Assembly: GCA_036000545.1 (NCBI GenBank)
Contig: DASYVD010000134.1
Coordinates: 1 to 13,922 of the forward strand
Direction: 5' to 3'
Origin: DASYVD01 sp036000545
GTDB lineage: Bacteria > Actinomycetota > UBA4738 > CALAEC01
Length of the DNA stretch: 13,922 nucleotides
Shown here: positions 1 through 7,356 of the stretch, one piece after another
Layout: every line of letters begins with the position of its first letter
How positions within the stretch are numbered: position 1 is the first letter of the stretch
Translations under genes and position numbers: made by a program
The notes under the pieces: model-generated
Seen by the model: the letters and a program-made list of their open reading frames with translations, nothing else
Database searches by the model: none
What the model was told of the DNA's origin: nothing

Positions 1-369
1 GTCGTACCCCGTCACCATGCTGCTTCCGGTGTACCTCCCGTCCAGGAAGGTATGGGCGCCCAGGTGGAAGTTGTAGAAGGTGCTGAACTTCTCGAAGAAG
101 ATCTTCGAGGTGCCGACGAGGTCCTCCGTCCCGGGCTGGACCGCGATCCACGACTCGGAGCGGTTCGCGTTGTAGGCGCCCAGGCGGCAGGAACCCGGGT
201 TCGGGGCGGTCGCGCCCGCGTCGTACCCCGCGTAGCCGCCGCCCGACACCACCTGGTCGGCGACCTGGTTCGTGAACGGAACGCTCGAGCTCCAGGCACC
301 CGCCGACGCCGGCACGGCGAGCGCGAAGACGACGGAAACCGAGATCAGTGCGACGACGACCTTGTTCAC
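1..369 (-). CDS. Secreted sialidase/BNR-like protein, 5' part only
   Basis: The reading frame enters from a GTG codon (369-367) and stays open for 123 codons to the window edge, so the 3' part is missing. A purine-rich ribosome binding site (GAGGGGGGAG) lies just upstream of the GTG. The N-terminus is a signal peptide: MNKVVV, a hydrophobic stretch of about 15 residues, then a PASAGA cleavage region at about residues 20-25. After it come residues typical of actinobacterial exported proteins annotated as sialidase/BNR-repeat or exo-alpha-sialidase-like (NANRSESWIAVQPGTEDLVG, then FFEKFSTFYNFHLGA). That fold is a beta-propeller acting outside the cell, but the visible part is too short to show Asp-box repeats or catalytic residues, so the enzymatic label is weak. 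It is divergent from the IS6 element on its 5' side. Secreted protein: confident. Family: tentative. Confidence 0.7.
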   Translation of the reverse strand, partial: MNKVVVALISVSVVFALAVPASAGAWSSSVPFTNQVADQVVSGGGYAGYDAGATAPNPGSCRLGAYNANRSESWIAVQPGTEDLVGTSKIFFEKFSTFYNFHLGAHTFLDGRYTGSSMVTGYD

Positions 370-567
370 GCTCGCTCCCCCCTCTACCTCAACCTCGGTA
401 GCGCATCTGTATCACATTCGCGCATCGGCCGCGCGCCGCGCCCGCGGTGGGTGCGCAAACTCGGAGCTCCCCGCGCTGGAGAGGCCCTGAGTTTCCGGTC
501 CCTATGGGCTTCGAGCCGAGCGGGGGCCACACCTCACCGAACCTGTGGTGGTCGGACGATCGGGCCT

Positions 568-583
568 GGCACTGTTGCGTTGG
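568..583 (+). repeat. IS6 element left terminal inverted repeat
   Basis: Sixteen bases, GGCACTGTTGCGTTGG, pairing with 1379-1394 at 15 of 16 positions. Similarity continues inward with one gap (CTGAACCCC against TGACCCC). Confidence 0.88.
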
Positions 584-625
584 CTGAACCCCGGGCGTGG
601 TGGGGGTCATCCGCCCGCGCGGGTA

Positions 626-1346
626 TCAGATCACGAGGGCCAGCTCGGCGAACGCGTCGGCGAGGCGGGAAGCTGGGGGCAAGTCGGACCCGAGGTCGTA
701 GAAGCCCCGGCGGAGGTTCTGGACGAAGGCGTGCCCGGTAACGATGACCCTGGCGGTTCGATCTCGCTTCAGTCCTCGCATGGGTCGAAGTCGGGCTTTG
801 AGGCGTCCGTGGTCGGTCTCTATTGGGGTTGTTGGCATGAACCTGTGTGTCATGCAAGGCCGCCGGTAGCAGCTCGTCGAGGACACGGGGATAGACCCGG
901 TACTGGTCGGTGGTGACCTCAACAGGCGAGACCCGGGTTCGATCGATCGCTCGGGCGAAGAACCGTCGTGCCGCCTCTCTGTTCCGCCGTGGCGCGAGGA
1001 ACACGTCGATGACCTGGCCGAACTGGTCGGTGGCCCGGAACAGGTACCGCCAGGCCCCTCCGACCTTGACGTACGTCTCATCGACGTGCCAGCGATCCCC
1101 GACCACGTGCTGCCGAGCTCGTGCGGCCTCGGCGAACTCCGGCGCGAACCGCTGGACCCACCGGTACACCGTGACGTGGTCGACCTTGACCCCGCGTTCG
1201 GCGAGAAGCTCTTCCACGTCCCGGTAGGAGAGGCCGAACCGCAGGTACCACCGGACCGCCAGGGCGATGACCTCGGGCGGGAACCGGTAGCCGGCGAAGG
1301 CCGAACGGGGGGTTGGGGCGGGGCAAGGGTATCGGTGCGGTCTCAT
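626..1346 (-). pseudogene. IS6-family DDE transposase, frameshifted
   Basis: It starts at ATG 1346-1344 (MRPHRYPC). The first frame reads a helix-turn-helix region (about residues 22-70, FPPEVIALAVRWYLRFGLSY) and the first two catalytic aspartates: D89 in HVDETYVKV and D147 in TTDQYRVYP. At a run of four C (minus strand, 825-828) the frame is lost. The other frame supplies the rest: PIETDHGRLKARLRPMRGLK with the catalytic Glu (about E176), ending LAELALVI at the stop at 626-628. Removing one C would give a continuous protein of about 239 residues, the normal IS6 length. The break lies just before the third catalytic residue, so the zero-frame product is inactive. It could be a true mutation, a sequencing error in a homopolymer, or, less likely, a +1 slip at CCC-C. 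The family call is secure. Confidence 0.9.
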
Positions 1347-1378
1347 CGCCCGAGTCTCCCTGAAGCAAGTCGGGGTCA

Positions 1379-1394
1379 CCAATGCAACAGTGCC
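1379..1394 (-). repeat. IS6 element right terminal inverted repeat
   Basis: CCAATGCAACAGTGCC, the inverted partner of 568-583. It lies about 30 bp upstream of the transposase start. Confidence 0.88.
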
Positions 1395-1457
1395 ATCACG
1401 AGCGTTCGGGAGTCGACCCAACGGCGTGATCCGAGTGATGACCGCCGGTTGCGCCTG

Positions 1458-1486
1458 TTGACATCCAGGACCGGCCGCGAGACAGT
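1458..1486 (+). promoter_or_regulatory. Candidate sigma-70 promoter for the GDSL hydrolase gene
   Basis: A perfect -35 hexamer TTGACA (1458-1463) is followed after exactly 17 bases by GACAGT (1481-1486), which keeps the A2, A4 and T6 of the -10 consensus. It lies about 28 bp before the start codon and outside the IS6 right end, so the gene probably has its own promoter rather than one supplied by the insertion. Confidence 0.45.
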
Positions 1487-1513
1487 GGCCCCGGGCGTCT
1501 GAGGGAGGGCCAG

Positions 1514-2344
1514 ATGAGACGGCTGACTGCGATCCTGATCGCGGCCGCGATGCTCGTAACGACGTTCGCTGCGGGCGCCGGGACCGCAACCGCCGCGAGC
1601 AAGGCGAGCTATTACCTCTCGCTGGGCGACTCGCTCGCGGCCGGCGAGAAGGCCCAGTACCCGGATCAGCTGTTCAAGTCCGTGCGCGGCGACTTCAAGC
1701 AGCTGCGGCTGGTGAAGATGGGATGCGGCGGCGAGACAACGCTCGGGATGATCATCGGTGACGTCGGATGCGCGCCCGGGATCTACCCTGAGGGGTCGCA
1801 GCTCGCGCAGGCAGTCGCGTTCCTGAACGCGCACGCCGGCGAGGTCGCGTTCATCACGATCGACATCGGGGCGAACGACATCCTCGGTCTCTACGGGTGC
1901 ATCGACTTCAACACGTTCGTCCTCGACGGGACCTGCATCACGACGAACCTGCCCACCGTCGACGGCCGGATCGCGACGATCGTTCAGGCACTCGAAGCGG
2001 CCGCGCCCGACGTTCCGATATACGCGATGACGTACTACGACCCGCTCCTCGGCATGTGGTACTTCGGGTACCCGACCGTCGCCGTATCGGACAACGCCGC
2101 CGTCGACCAAATGAACGACGGCTTCTCGGCCACGTACCAGGCGAACAGCGCCGTTGTCGCGGACGTGTGGGGGGCGTTCGAAAGTGAGAACTGGGACGTG
2201 ATCCAGACCGACCGCTGGGGGACGGTTCCGACGAACGTCGCCCGCGCCTGCGACTGGACACGGTTCTGCACGAGCGCCGATATCCACCCGAACATCGCCG
2301 GGTACGGCGTCATCGCGCAGGCATTCGCGGACGCCATGGCCTGA
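1514..2344 (+). CDS. Secreted GDSL/SGNH-family hydrolase (esterase/lipase)
   Basis: This 276-residue protein starts at ATG 1514 with GAGGGAGGG just upstream. Residues 1-28 form a signal peptide (MRRL, hydrophobic core, TATAAS cleavage region), so the enzyme is exported. SGNH blocks are visible in order: block I SLGDSLAAG with nucleophile S40; block II around KMGCGGETT (residues 69-76), supplying an oxyanion-hole glycine; block III IDIGANDI with the Asn at about residue 121; block V SADIHPNIAGY with catalytic D256 and H258. All four SGNH positions are present, so it should be an active serine esterase, lipase or related acyl-hydrolase; the substrate cannot be read. Several cysteines (71, 85, 129 and later) suggest disulfides, as in secreted actinobacterial SGNH lipases. 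It stands alone between the IS6 element and a GNAT remnant. Confidence 0.92.
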   Translation: MRRLTAILIAAAMLVTTFAAGAGTATAASKASYYLSLGDSLAAGEKAQYPDQLFKSVRGDFKQLRLVKMGCGGETTLGMIIGDVGCAPGIYPEGSQLAQAVAFLNAHAGEVAFITIDIGANDILGLYGCIDFNTFVLDGTCITTNLPTVDGRIATIVQALEAAAPDVPIYAMTYYDPLLGMWYFGYPTVAVSDNAAVDQMNDGFSATYQANSAVVADVWGAFESENWDVIQTDRWGTVPTNVARACDWTRFCTSADIHPNIAGYGVIAQAFADAMA

Positions 2345-2361
2345 GAACGGAGTCATCGGCA

Positions 2362-2472
2362 GGACTGCTCACGCAAGCGAAGGCCAGGCTCCGCGAGCTC
2401 GGACACAGGCGCGTGGCTCTCGGTGTTGGTGTCGACAACTCCGTTGGGCGCCAGCTGTGCGAGCCTCTGGCT
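2362..2472 (+). pseudogene. GNAT acetyltransferase remnant cut by the insertion sequence
   Basis: In the frame starting at 2362 the translation reads GLLTQAKARLRELGHRRVAL and continues GVGVDNSVGRQLCEPLA. This matches the acetyl-CoA-binding/C-terminal motif of GNAT N-acetyltransferases, typically ARLRELGHRRVALGVGVDN followed by an LYERLGF-like stretch. There is no start codon and no N-terminal half: the fragment begins within about 20 bp of the GDSL stop, and recognisable homology ends at the left end of the insertion sequence at 2473. No continuation was found past the right end at 3610. The 2345-2472 stretch is therefore decayed coding DNA, not a regulatory spacer. Family identification rests on motif recognition only. 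Confidence 0.6.
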
Positions 2473-2488
2473 TGTCGGGCTCCAAAAC
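2473..2488 (+). repeat. Left terminal inverted repeat of the rve-type insertion sequence
   Basis: TGTCGGGCTCCAAAAC, pairing with 3595-3610 at 14 of 16 positions. It starts 27 bp outside the transposase stop codon. Confidence 0.65.
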
Positions 2489-2499
2489 CACACACACCA

Positions 2500-3551
2500 T
2501 CACGCCGCGCGCCGATACTCGTGGATCAGTCCGCCAAGTAGGTCGCGCCGACGGATCACCGTCCCGGGGGTCTCCCCCAAGGGGATCGGGGGGTTCGGTC
2601 GATCGAGGCCCAGTCCTCGGTGCGGCCTCTCCCGGTTGTAGTGGGCCTCGTAGATGGTGATCACGCGCTCAAGGTGGCGCCGGCCGAGGATCAGCATATG
2701 GTCCAGGCACTCCCTCCGGACCGTGCCCACCCACCGTTCGGCGACGGCGTTCGCCTTCGGAGCCTGGACGGGCGTCTTCACCACAGCGACCCCTTCGGTC
2801 CGAAACACGTCGTCGAAGGGTCCGGAGAACTTGGTGTCGCGGTCGCGGATCAGGAAACGCCTTCCGTCCAAAGCCCCAATCATCGCGAGGTTGCGGGCTT
2901 GCTGCGTGACCCAGACCCAGTCCGGGCGAGTGGTCACTCCAGCGATGTGCACCCGTCTCGTGGAGAGCTCGATGAAGAACAGGACGTACATCGTCTTCAG
3001 GAACGCGGTCTCCACGGTGAAAAAGTCGCAGTCGAGCACTCCCTTCGCCTGCTGGCGGAGGAATTCGCTCCACGTCGGGCCGGCCCGACGGGGCGCCGGT
3101 CCCAGGCCGCGGCGGCGAAGGATCCTCCGGACGGTGCTCGCCCCTACACCGATACCGAGCTTGCGGAGCTCGCCCTGGATCCGGATGCACCCCCATCTGG
3201 GGTTCTCCCGGTCCAGGCGGGCAATGAGCTGGCGACCTCGGGATCCAGAGCGGGTCTCCCGGGCCCACGATGAGGGTGGGTCCACTTCCGCCGCACCAGC
3301 TCGCGGTGCCATCGAAGGAGTGTCTGGGGCGTGACCATGAACGACGCCCACCGGTCTCGGGAGAGCGCCCTGCTCGCCGCGGCAAGGAACGCCCGATCGC
3401 GATCTCGGAGCTCCGGCCGACGCACGGTGCGACGGAGTACCTGCAGCTGGTGGCGGAGCACCGCGTTCTCGAGCTCGAGCTGCCGGACGGTCCGGCCCTT
3501 ACCGAGGAGTGCGATCAGGCGAGCGAGAAGGAGATAGGCGAGGGCAACCAC
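2500..3551 (-). pseudogene. rve/DDE integrase-type transposase, frameshifted
   Basis: It begins at GTG 3551-3549 (MVALAYLLLARL). The N-terminal frame has a leucine-rich/basic region (ELENAVLRHQLQVLRRTVRR) and a helix-turn-helix with TPQTLLRWHRELVRRKW, ending at GRPALDPEV. The frame then breaks near 3233-3236; restoring one C to GGTCGCCAG would read V-R-Q-L-I-A-R-L-D and join the second frame. That frame contains the linker RRAGPTWSEFLRQQ and the rve catalytic core: first Asp in LDCDFFTVET, second Asp in RDRDTKFSG, Glu in NAVAERWVGTVRREC, followed by YNRERPHRGLGL. Corrected length is about 350 residues, normal for this actinobacterial 'integrase core domain' group, which is usually a single ORF. 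All three catalytic residues survive. It is a single-base deletion or a sequencing error. Confidence 0.85.
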
Positions 3552-3594
3552 GGTGAGGGGATGCTAGGGGCACCTCGATCGAGTGGCGAATCCA

Positions 3595-3610
3595 GTTTTG
3601 GCGCCCCACA
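3595..3610 (-). repeat. Right terminal inverted repeat of the rve-type insertion sequence
   Basis: GTTTTGGCGCCCCACA, inverted partner of 2473-2488. Its last four bases are shared with the palindrome CACAGGG-TT-CCCTGTG (3607-3622). Confidence 0.65.
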
Positions 3611-3848
3611 GGGTTCCCTGTGTGGGGGTCGACGCCGACGTCCTGTCCGGAGGGACATCCGCCGCGATCGGCTCACCCTCGAATAGCCGGCGGATGGCGG
3701 TGTCGAGAACTAAGGAAGCATCGCGGGCCGATGGAAGGGGATAGCGCCCGGGAAGCCCGACGAGGTAGAAACAGGAAACACGACCTTCGAGGTGGCCGTC
3801 CTGGACCCCGTCCTCGGCAAGACTCACCAGCCCGAGAGTGCCTCCTCC

Positions 3849-6800
3849 ATGCCGCATGAGACAGACAGAGCCTCACGACCAAGGGCCGAGGGCCTCTTCG
3901 TGGGACGAGAGCGCGAGTTGGCAGAACTCGAAGCGGGTCTCGGCGATGCGCTCGCGGGCCGAGGGAGGCTCTTCCTCATCGGCGGGGAGCCAGGGATCGG
4001 CAAGAGCCGGCTCGCGGATGAGCTGGCGAGCCGCGCCAGGGACCGTGGGGCTCGGCTCCTGTGGGGGCGGTGCTGGGAGGCGGGGGGTGCACCCGCGTAC
4101 TGGCCGTGGGTCCAAGCGATCCGGTCTTACGTCCGCGATCAGGACCCGCAAGCGCTCCTTTTCCAGCTCGGCACTGGAGCGGCGGACATCGCTCAGATGA
4201 TCCCCGAGCTCCATGACCTGTTCCCCGAATTGCGGGCGCCTGCATCCTCGGACCCCGAGGGAGCCCGCTTCCGTCTGTTCGACTCCACCACGACTTTCCT
4301 TCGGGCCGCCGCTAGGGCCCAGCCGCTTGTGCTCGTCCTTGACGACCTCCATGCGGCCGATGCTCCCTCCCTCTTCCTCCTGCAATTCGTTGCCGGTGAC
4401 CTGGCCGATGCCCACATCCTCATCGTCGGCGCCTACCGCGACGAGGGACCCGACCATCCCCATCAGCTCGCCTCGACCCTGGCCGAGTTGGGCCGCCAAC
4501 AGATCACTCGGCACATCCAGCTCGTTGGGCTGGACGAGTCCGAGGTGGCCCGGTTCATCGAGTGGACCGTCGCTGGCCCCGCCCCGGAGAGCTTGGTCGC
4601 CGCCGTGCACACGCAGACCGAGGGGAATCCGCTGTTCGTGGGTGAGGTGATCCGGCTGTTGGCCGCGGAAGGGCAGCTCGAAGTCACTGGGGTGCCTATG
4701 CCGCTTCGGATCACGATCCCGCCTCGGGTGCGGGAGGTGATCGGCCCTCGTCTCGGCCTCCTGTCCGAGCAATGCCATCGGGTTCTCACCCTGGCATCGG
4801 TCCTCGGTCCGGAGTTCCGCCTCGATGCGCTCACCCGGGTGAGCGGTCTCTCCGCTGACGCCCTCCTCGAGGTCATCGATGAAGCTGTTGCCGCGCGTGT
4901 CGTGATCGAGGTGCCAGGCACGATCGGCCGGATGCGGTTCTCGCATGCCCTGGTCCGGGACGCTCTCTACGACTCACCCGCCCCTCGGCGCCGAGTGCAG
5001 CTACACCGAGAGATCGGAGAGATGCTGGAAGACCTGTATGCCGACGACCCGGAGCCGCACATGGCGGAGCTAGCCCACCACTTCTGCGAGGCGGTCCCCG
5101 GAGGCGACGTGGACAAGGCCGTCGACTATGCGCGACGCGCGGGTGAGCGAGCGGCGGCCCTCTTCGCGTATGAGGAGGGCGTTCGTCTCTTCCGCCTCGC
5201 CATCGAGGTCCTGGAGACGAAAGGTCCGGCTGGGGGGGAAGCCCACTGCCGCCTGCTTCTCGCTCTCGGCGACTCCCAGGCTCGGGAGGGAAATCTCGCC
5301 GGAGCCAAGGAGACGTTCCTCCGGGCAGCGAGCCTCGCCAGGAACCGCAACATGCCCGAGCGTCTGGCCGCCGCAGCCTTGGGGTATGGGGGGAGGTTCG
5401 TGTGGGGTCGCGGCGGAGGCGACCGGCATCTCGTGCCCCTCTTGCAAGAAGCGCTGATATCCCTGCCGGAAGGAGACACCCTGGTCCGGGCCCGGCTGAT
5501 GGCCCGCCTGGCCGGGGCGCTTCGGGACCACCGCTCGCCGGATCAGCAGGATCGACTCAGCCGGGAGGCGGTCGAGATGGCTCGGCGGATGGGCGATCCG
5601 GCAACGCTCTCCTACGCCCTGGATGGCAGGTTCGCCGCAACGTCGTGGCCGGACAATGCCGAAGAGCGGCTCGCTATCGCGACGGAGATCCTCCAACTCG
5701 CGAGGGAGGCCGACGACGGGGAGCGGATCGCTCAGGGCCTCGACTGGCGGGTGATTGCTCTCATGGAGCTCGGGGACATCCCGGCGGCGGACGCGGAGCT
5801 TGAGGCCATGTCCGACCTCGTGGAAGAGCTGCGTCAGCCCGCTCAACGGTGGGTCCTGCTGCACTCACGCGCGATGCGCGCCCTCTTCGACGGGAGGTTC
5901 GATGAGGCCGCGCGGCTGATCCCGGAAGCCCTGAACACCGGCCAAGCTGCGCAGCGTTGGGATGCGGTCTTCACGTTCAGGATCCAGACCTACCTCCTCC
6001 GCCGCGAGGAGGGACGTCTGGAGGAGATGGAACGCATCATCAAACGCTCCGTCGTCGAGTACCCCACGCGGTTCGTGTTCCGATCCCTGCTGGCCCACCT
6101 GTACTGCGAGTTGGAGCGCCCGCTGGAGTGCAGGGAGGCGTTCGAGAAGCTCGCCGTCAACGACTTCGCCGATCTGCGTCGGGACAACGACTGGCTGTTC
6201 GAGATGAGCCTCCTCCCCGAGGTCGCCGACTTCCTCGACGACGTCGGCCGCGCGGGGATCCTGTGCGACCTGCTGTCGCCCTACACGGGGCGACACGCTC
6301 CTACAGGAGGAGAGGTAAGCACAGGATCTGTCTCGCGATGCCTTGGCATCCTTGGGTCGATGCTTCGACGGTGGGACGAAGCGGCCCTGCACTTCGAGGA
6401 GGCACTCGAGTCGAACACTGCAATGGGTGCACGTCCCTGGGTGGCGCACACCCAATACGACTACGCGCGAATGCTGATCGGCCGCGATGGGGTTGGCGAT
6501 CGGGAGCGGGCCGCGGAGCTACTCGTGGGAGCGGCCGAGACCTGCGGGCAGCTCGGCATGCTGGCCCTCGGCCGCAAGGTGGCAACCCTGCTGGAGGAGG
6601 AAGGGGTCTCGACCGCGGTCCGCGCCCGGGTCACAACGCCCTCCCCCGAGCCCACGCACGGAGCCCACGTCTTTCGCCGCGAGGGTGAGTTCTGGTCGAT
6701 CAGGTTCGGGCGGGATGCCTTCCGCCTGAAGGACTCCAAGGGCCTTCGGTACCTGGCCCAGCTGCTCGGAAGCCCGAGTCGGGAGTTCCTCGCGCTCGAG

Positions 6801-7247
6801 CTCGTGACGGCCGGGCTCGGGTCCGGCACCAGACGAGACGCTGTATGGGTCGATCGGGACCGGCGAGAGTCCGGGCTCCGCCTCTCTTCGGGTGAGACCG
6901 GGGAGATCCTCGATCCTCAAGCCAAGGCTGCGTACCGACGCCGGCTTGAGGAGCTTCAGGATGAGCTGGAGGAGGCCGATTCCGAGCGCGCTGCTCGAGC
7001 GCGCGATGAGATGGACTTCCTCGCTCATGAGCTTGCCGGAGCTGTCGGCCTTGCGGGGAGGGACCGACGAGCTCCCTCCGAGGTGGAGCGCGCCAGGGTG
7101 AACGTCACGAAGGCGATCAAGGCCGCCTTGGCAAGGATCGGCGAGCACAGTCCGGCGCTCGCGCGCCACCTCGCCAGCACGATCCGAACGGGGACCTTCT
7201 GCTCATACGTCCCCGACCCTCGCCTCCCTGCCACCTGGAAGCTCTGA
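3849..7247 (+). CDS. Large STAND/AAA_16 ATPase with TPR-like region, probable regulator
   Basis: From ATG 3849 the protein has 1132 residues. An in-frame GTG at 3792 would add 19; neither start has a clear ribosome binding site, and 3849 is preferred because AAA_16 domains usually begin near the N-terminus (LFVGRERELAEL at 16-27). The P-loop GGEPGIGKS is at 45-53 and Walker B LVLVLDDLHAAD has D165 and D166. Residues up to about 420 form the STAND nucleotide-binding and winged-helix part. About 430-900 is helical and TPR-like (VDYARRAGERAAALFAYEEG, LLLALGDSQAREGNLAGAKE). The tail (about 938-1132) has no LuxR helix-turn-helix. It is the domain found at the end of many actinobacterial and chloroflexal predicted ATPases (FGRDAFRLKDSKGLRYLAQL; ERARVNVTKAIKAALARIGE; TGTFCSYVPDP), probably winged-helix and DNA- or protein-binding. 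STAND proteins act as ligand-triggered switches. The target is unknown; the exported cluster downstream is an inferred candidate. Confidence 0.88.
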   Translation: MPHETDRASRPRAEGLFVGRERELAELEAGLGDALAGRGRLFLIGGEPGIGKSRLADELASRARDRGARLLWGRCWEAGGAPAYWPWVQAIRSYVRDQDPQALLFQLGTGAADIAQMIPELHDLFPELRAPASSDPEGARFRLFDSTTTFLRAAARAQPLVLVLDDLHAADAPSLFLLQFVAGDLADAHILIVGAYRDEGPDHPHQLASTLAELGRQQITRHIQLVGLDESEVARFIEWTVAGPAPESLVAAVHTQTEGNPLFVGEVIRLLAAEGQLEVTGVPMPLRITIPPRVREVIGPRLGLLSEQCHRVLTLASVLGPEFRLDALTRVSGLSADALLEVIDEAVAARVVIEVPGTIGRMRFSHALVRDALYDSPAPRRRVQLHREIGEMLEDLYADDPEPHMAELAHHFCEAVPGGDVDKAVDYARRAGERAAALFAYEEGVRLFRLAIEVLETKGPAGGEAHCRLLLALGDSQAREGNLAGAKETFLRAASLARNRNMPERLAAAALGYGGRFVWGRGGGDRHLVPLLQEALISLPEGDTLVRARLMARLAGALRDHRSPDQQDRLSREAVEMARRMGDPATLSYALDGRFAATSWPDNAEERLAIATEILQLAREADDGERIAQGLDWRVIALMELGDIPAADAELEAMSDLVEELRQPAQRWVLLHSRAMRALFDGRFDEAARLIPEALNTGQAAQRWDAVFTFRIQTYLLRREEGRLEEMERIIKRSVVEYPTRFVFRSLLAHLYCELERPLECREAFEKLAVNDFADLRRDNDWLFEMSLLPEVADFLDDVGRAGILCDLLSPYTGRHAPTGGEVSTGSVSRCLGILGSMLRRWDEAALHFEEALESNTAMGARPWVAHTQYDYARMLIGRDGVGDRERAAELLVGAAETCGQLGMLALGRKVATLLEEEGVSTAVRARVTTPSPEPTHGAHVFRREGEFWSIRFGRDAFRLKDSKGLRYLAQLLGSPSREFLALELVTAGLGSGTRRDAVWVDRDRRESGLRLSSGETGEILDPQAKAAYRRRLEELQDELEEADSERAARARDEMDFLAHELAGAVGLAGRDRRAPSEVERARVNVTKAIKAALARIGEHSPALARHLASTIRTGTFCSYVPDPRLPATWKL

Positions 7248-7268
7248 CCACCGGCCCATCCAAGTGTG

Positions 7269-7307
7269 CCGTGGGACTCCACGGGCGTGCCATGCCTTTC
7301 CACGCCC
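7269..7307 (+). terminator. Two consecutive hairpins after the STAND ATPase gene
   Basis: CCGTGG-GACT-CCACGG (7269-7284) and GGGCGTG-N11-CACGCCC (7283-7307) lie 20-60 bp past the stop codon. The two stems share two bases, so they may be alternatives. There is no U-run, as in many high-GC terminators; function is inferred from position. Confidence 0.35.
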
Positions 7308-7356
7308 TCGTGATCGAACAGGCTGCGAGAGCAGGCTCGCTCGAAGGGAGGTAGGC

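Larger units (their letters stand above)
568..1394. mobile_element. IS6-family insertion sequence, 827 bp
   Basis: The element is bounded by inverted repeats 568-583 (GGCACTGTTGCGTTGG) and 1379-1394 (reverse complement GGCACTGTTGCATTGG), matching at 15 of 16 positions. The GGCACTGTTGC start is characteristic of the IS6/IS26 family. It carries one transposase gene on the minus strand. The 827-bp length fits the family (roughly 0.75-0.9 kb). The expected 8-bp target duplication is absent: the left flank is TCGGGCCT and the right flank is ATCACGAG. IS6 elements move by cointegrate formation and homologous exchange, so different flanks suggest a rearrangement after insertion. The element separates the minus-strand secreted protein from the GDSL hydrolase gene. 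Confidence 0.9.
2473..3610. mobile_element. DDE/rve insertion sequence (IS3/IS481-like), 1138 bp
   Basis: Outer ends form inverted repeats: TGTCGGGCTCCAAAAC at 2473-2488 and the reverse complement of 3595-3610, TGTGGGGCGCCAAAAC, with 14 of 16 identical and a TG-type terminus. The single interrupted transposase gene (2500-3551, minus strand) fills the element. No target duplication is visible (left flank TGGCT, right flank GGGTT), so either the flanks have rearranged or the ends are off by a few bases. The left end abuts the GNAT remnant. The right end merges into a small palindrome (3607-3622). IS481 versus IS3 assignment is undecided. Confidence 0.75.

Noticed and set aside
52..741. 229-codon plus-strand frame
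   Set aside because: It runs antisense through the secreted protein, across the IS6 boundary and into the transposase; Arg/Gly-rich with no motif.
1376..2356. 326-codon open frame on the minus strand opposite the GDSL gene
   Set aside because: It is the antisense of a well-supported SGNH hydrolase in high-GC DNA; Arg/Val/Asp-rich composition with no motif.
3564..3857. 97-codon minus-strand frame with protein-like segment (ASLVLDTAIRRLFEGEPIAA)
   Set aside because: It overlaps the insertion-sequence end and the start of the STAND gene, has no ribosome binding site and no recognisable family. It might be a remnant, but support is too weak to list.
3873..7169. Several long minus-strand frames (for example 3873-4946, 5070-5864, 6519-7169)
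   Set aside because: All lie opposite the STAND ATPase, which has clear domain motifs; the antisense frames are typical GC-rich shadows.
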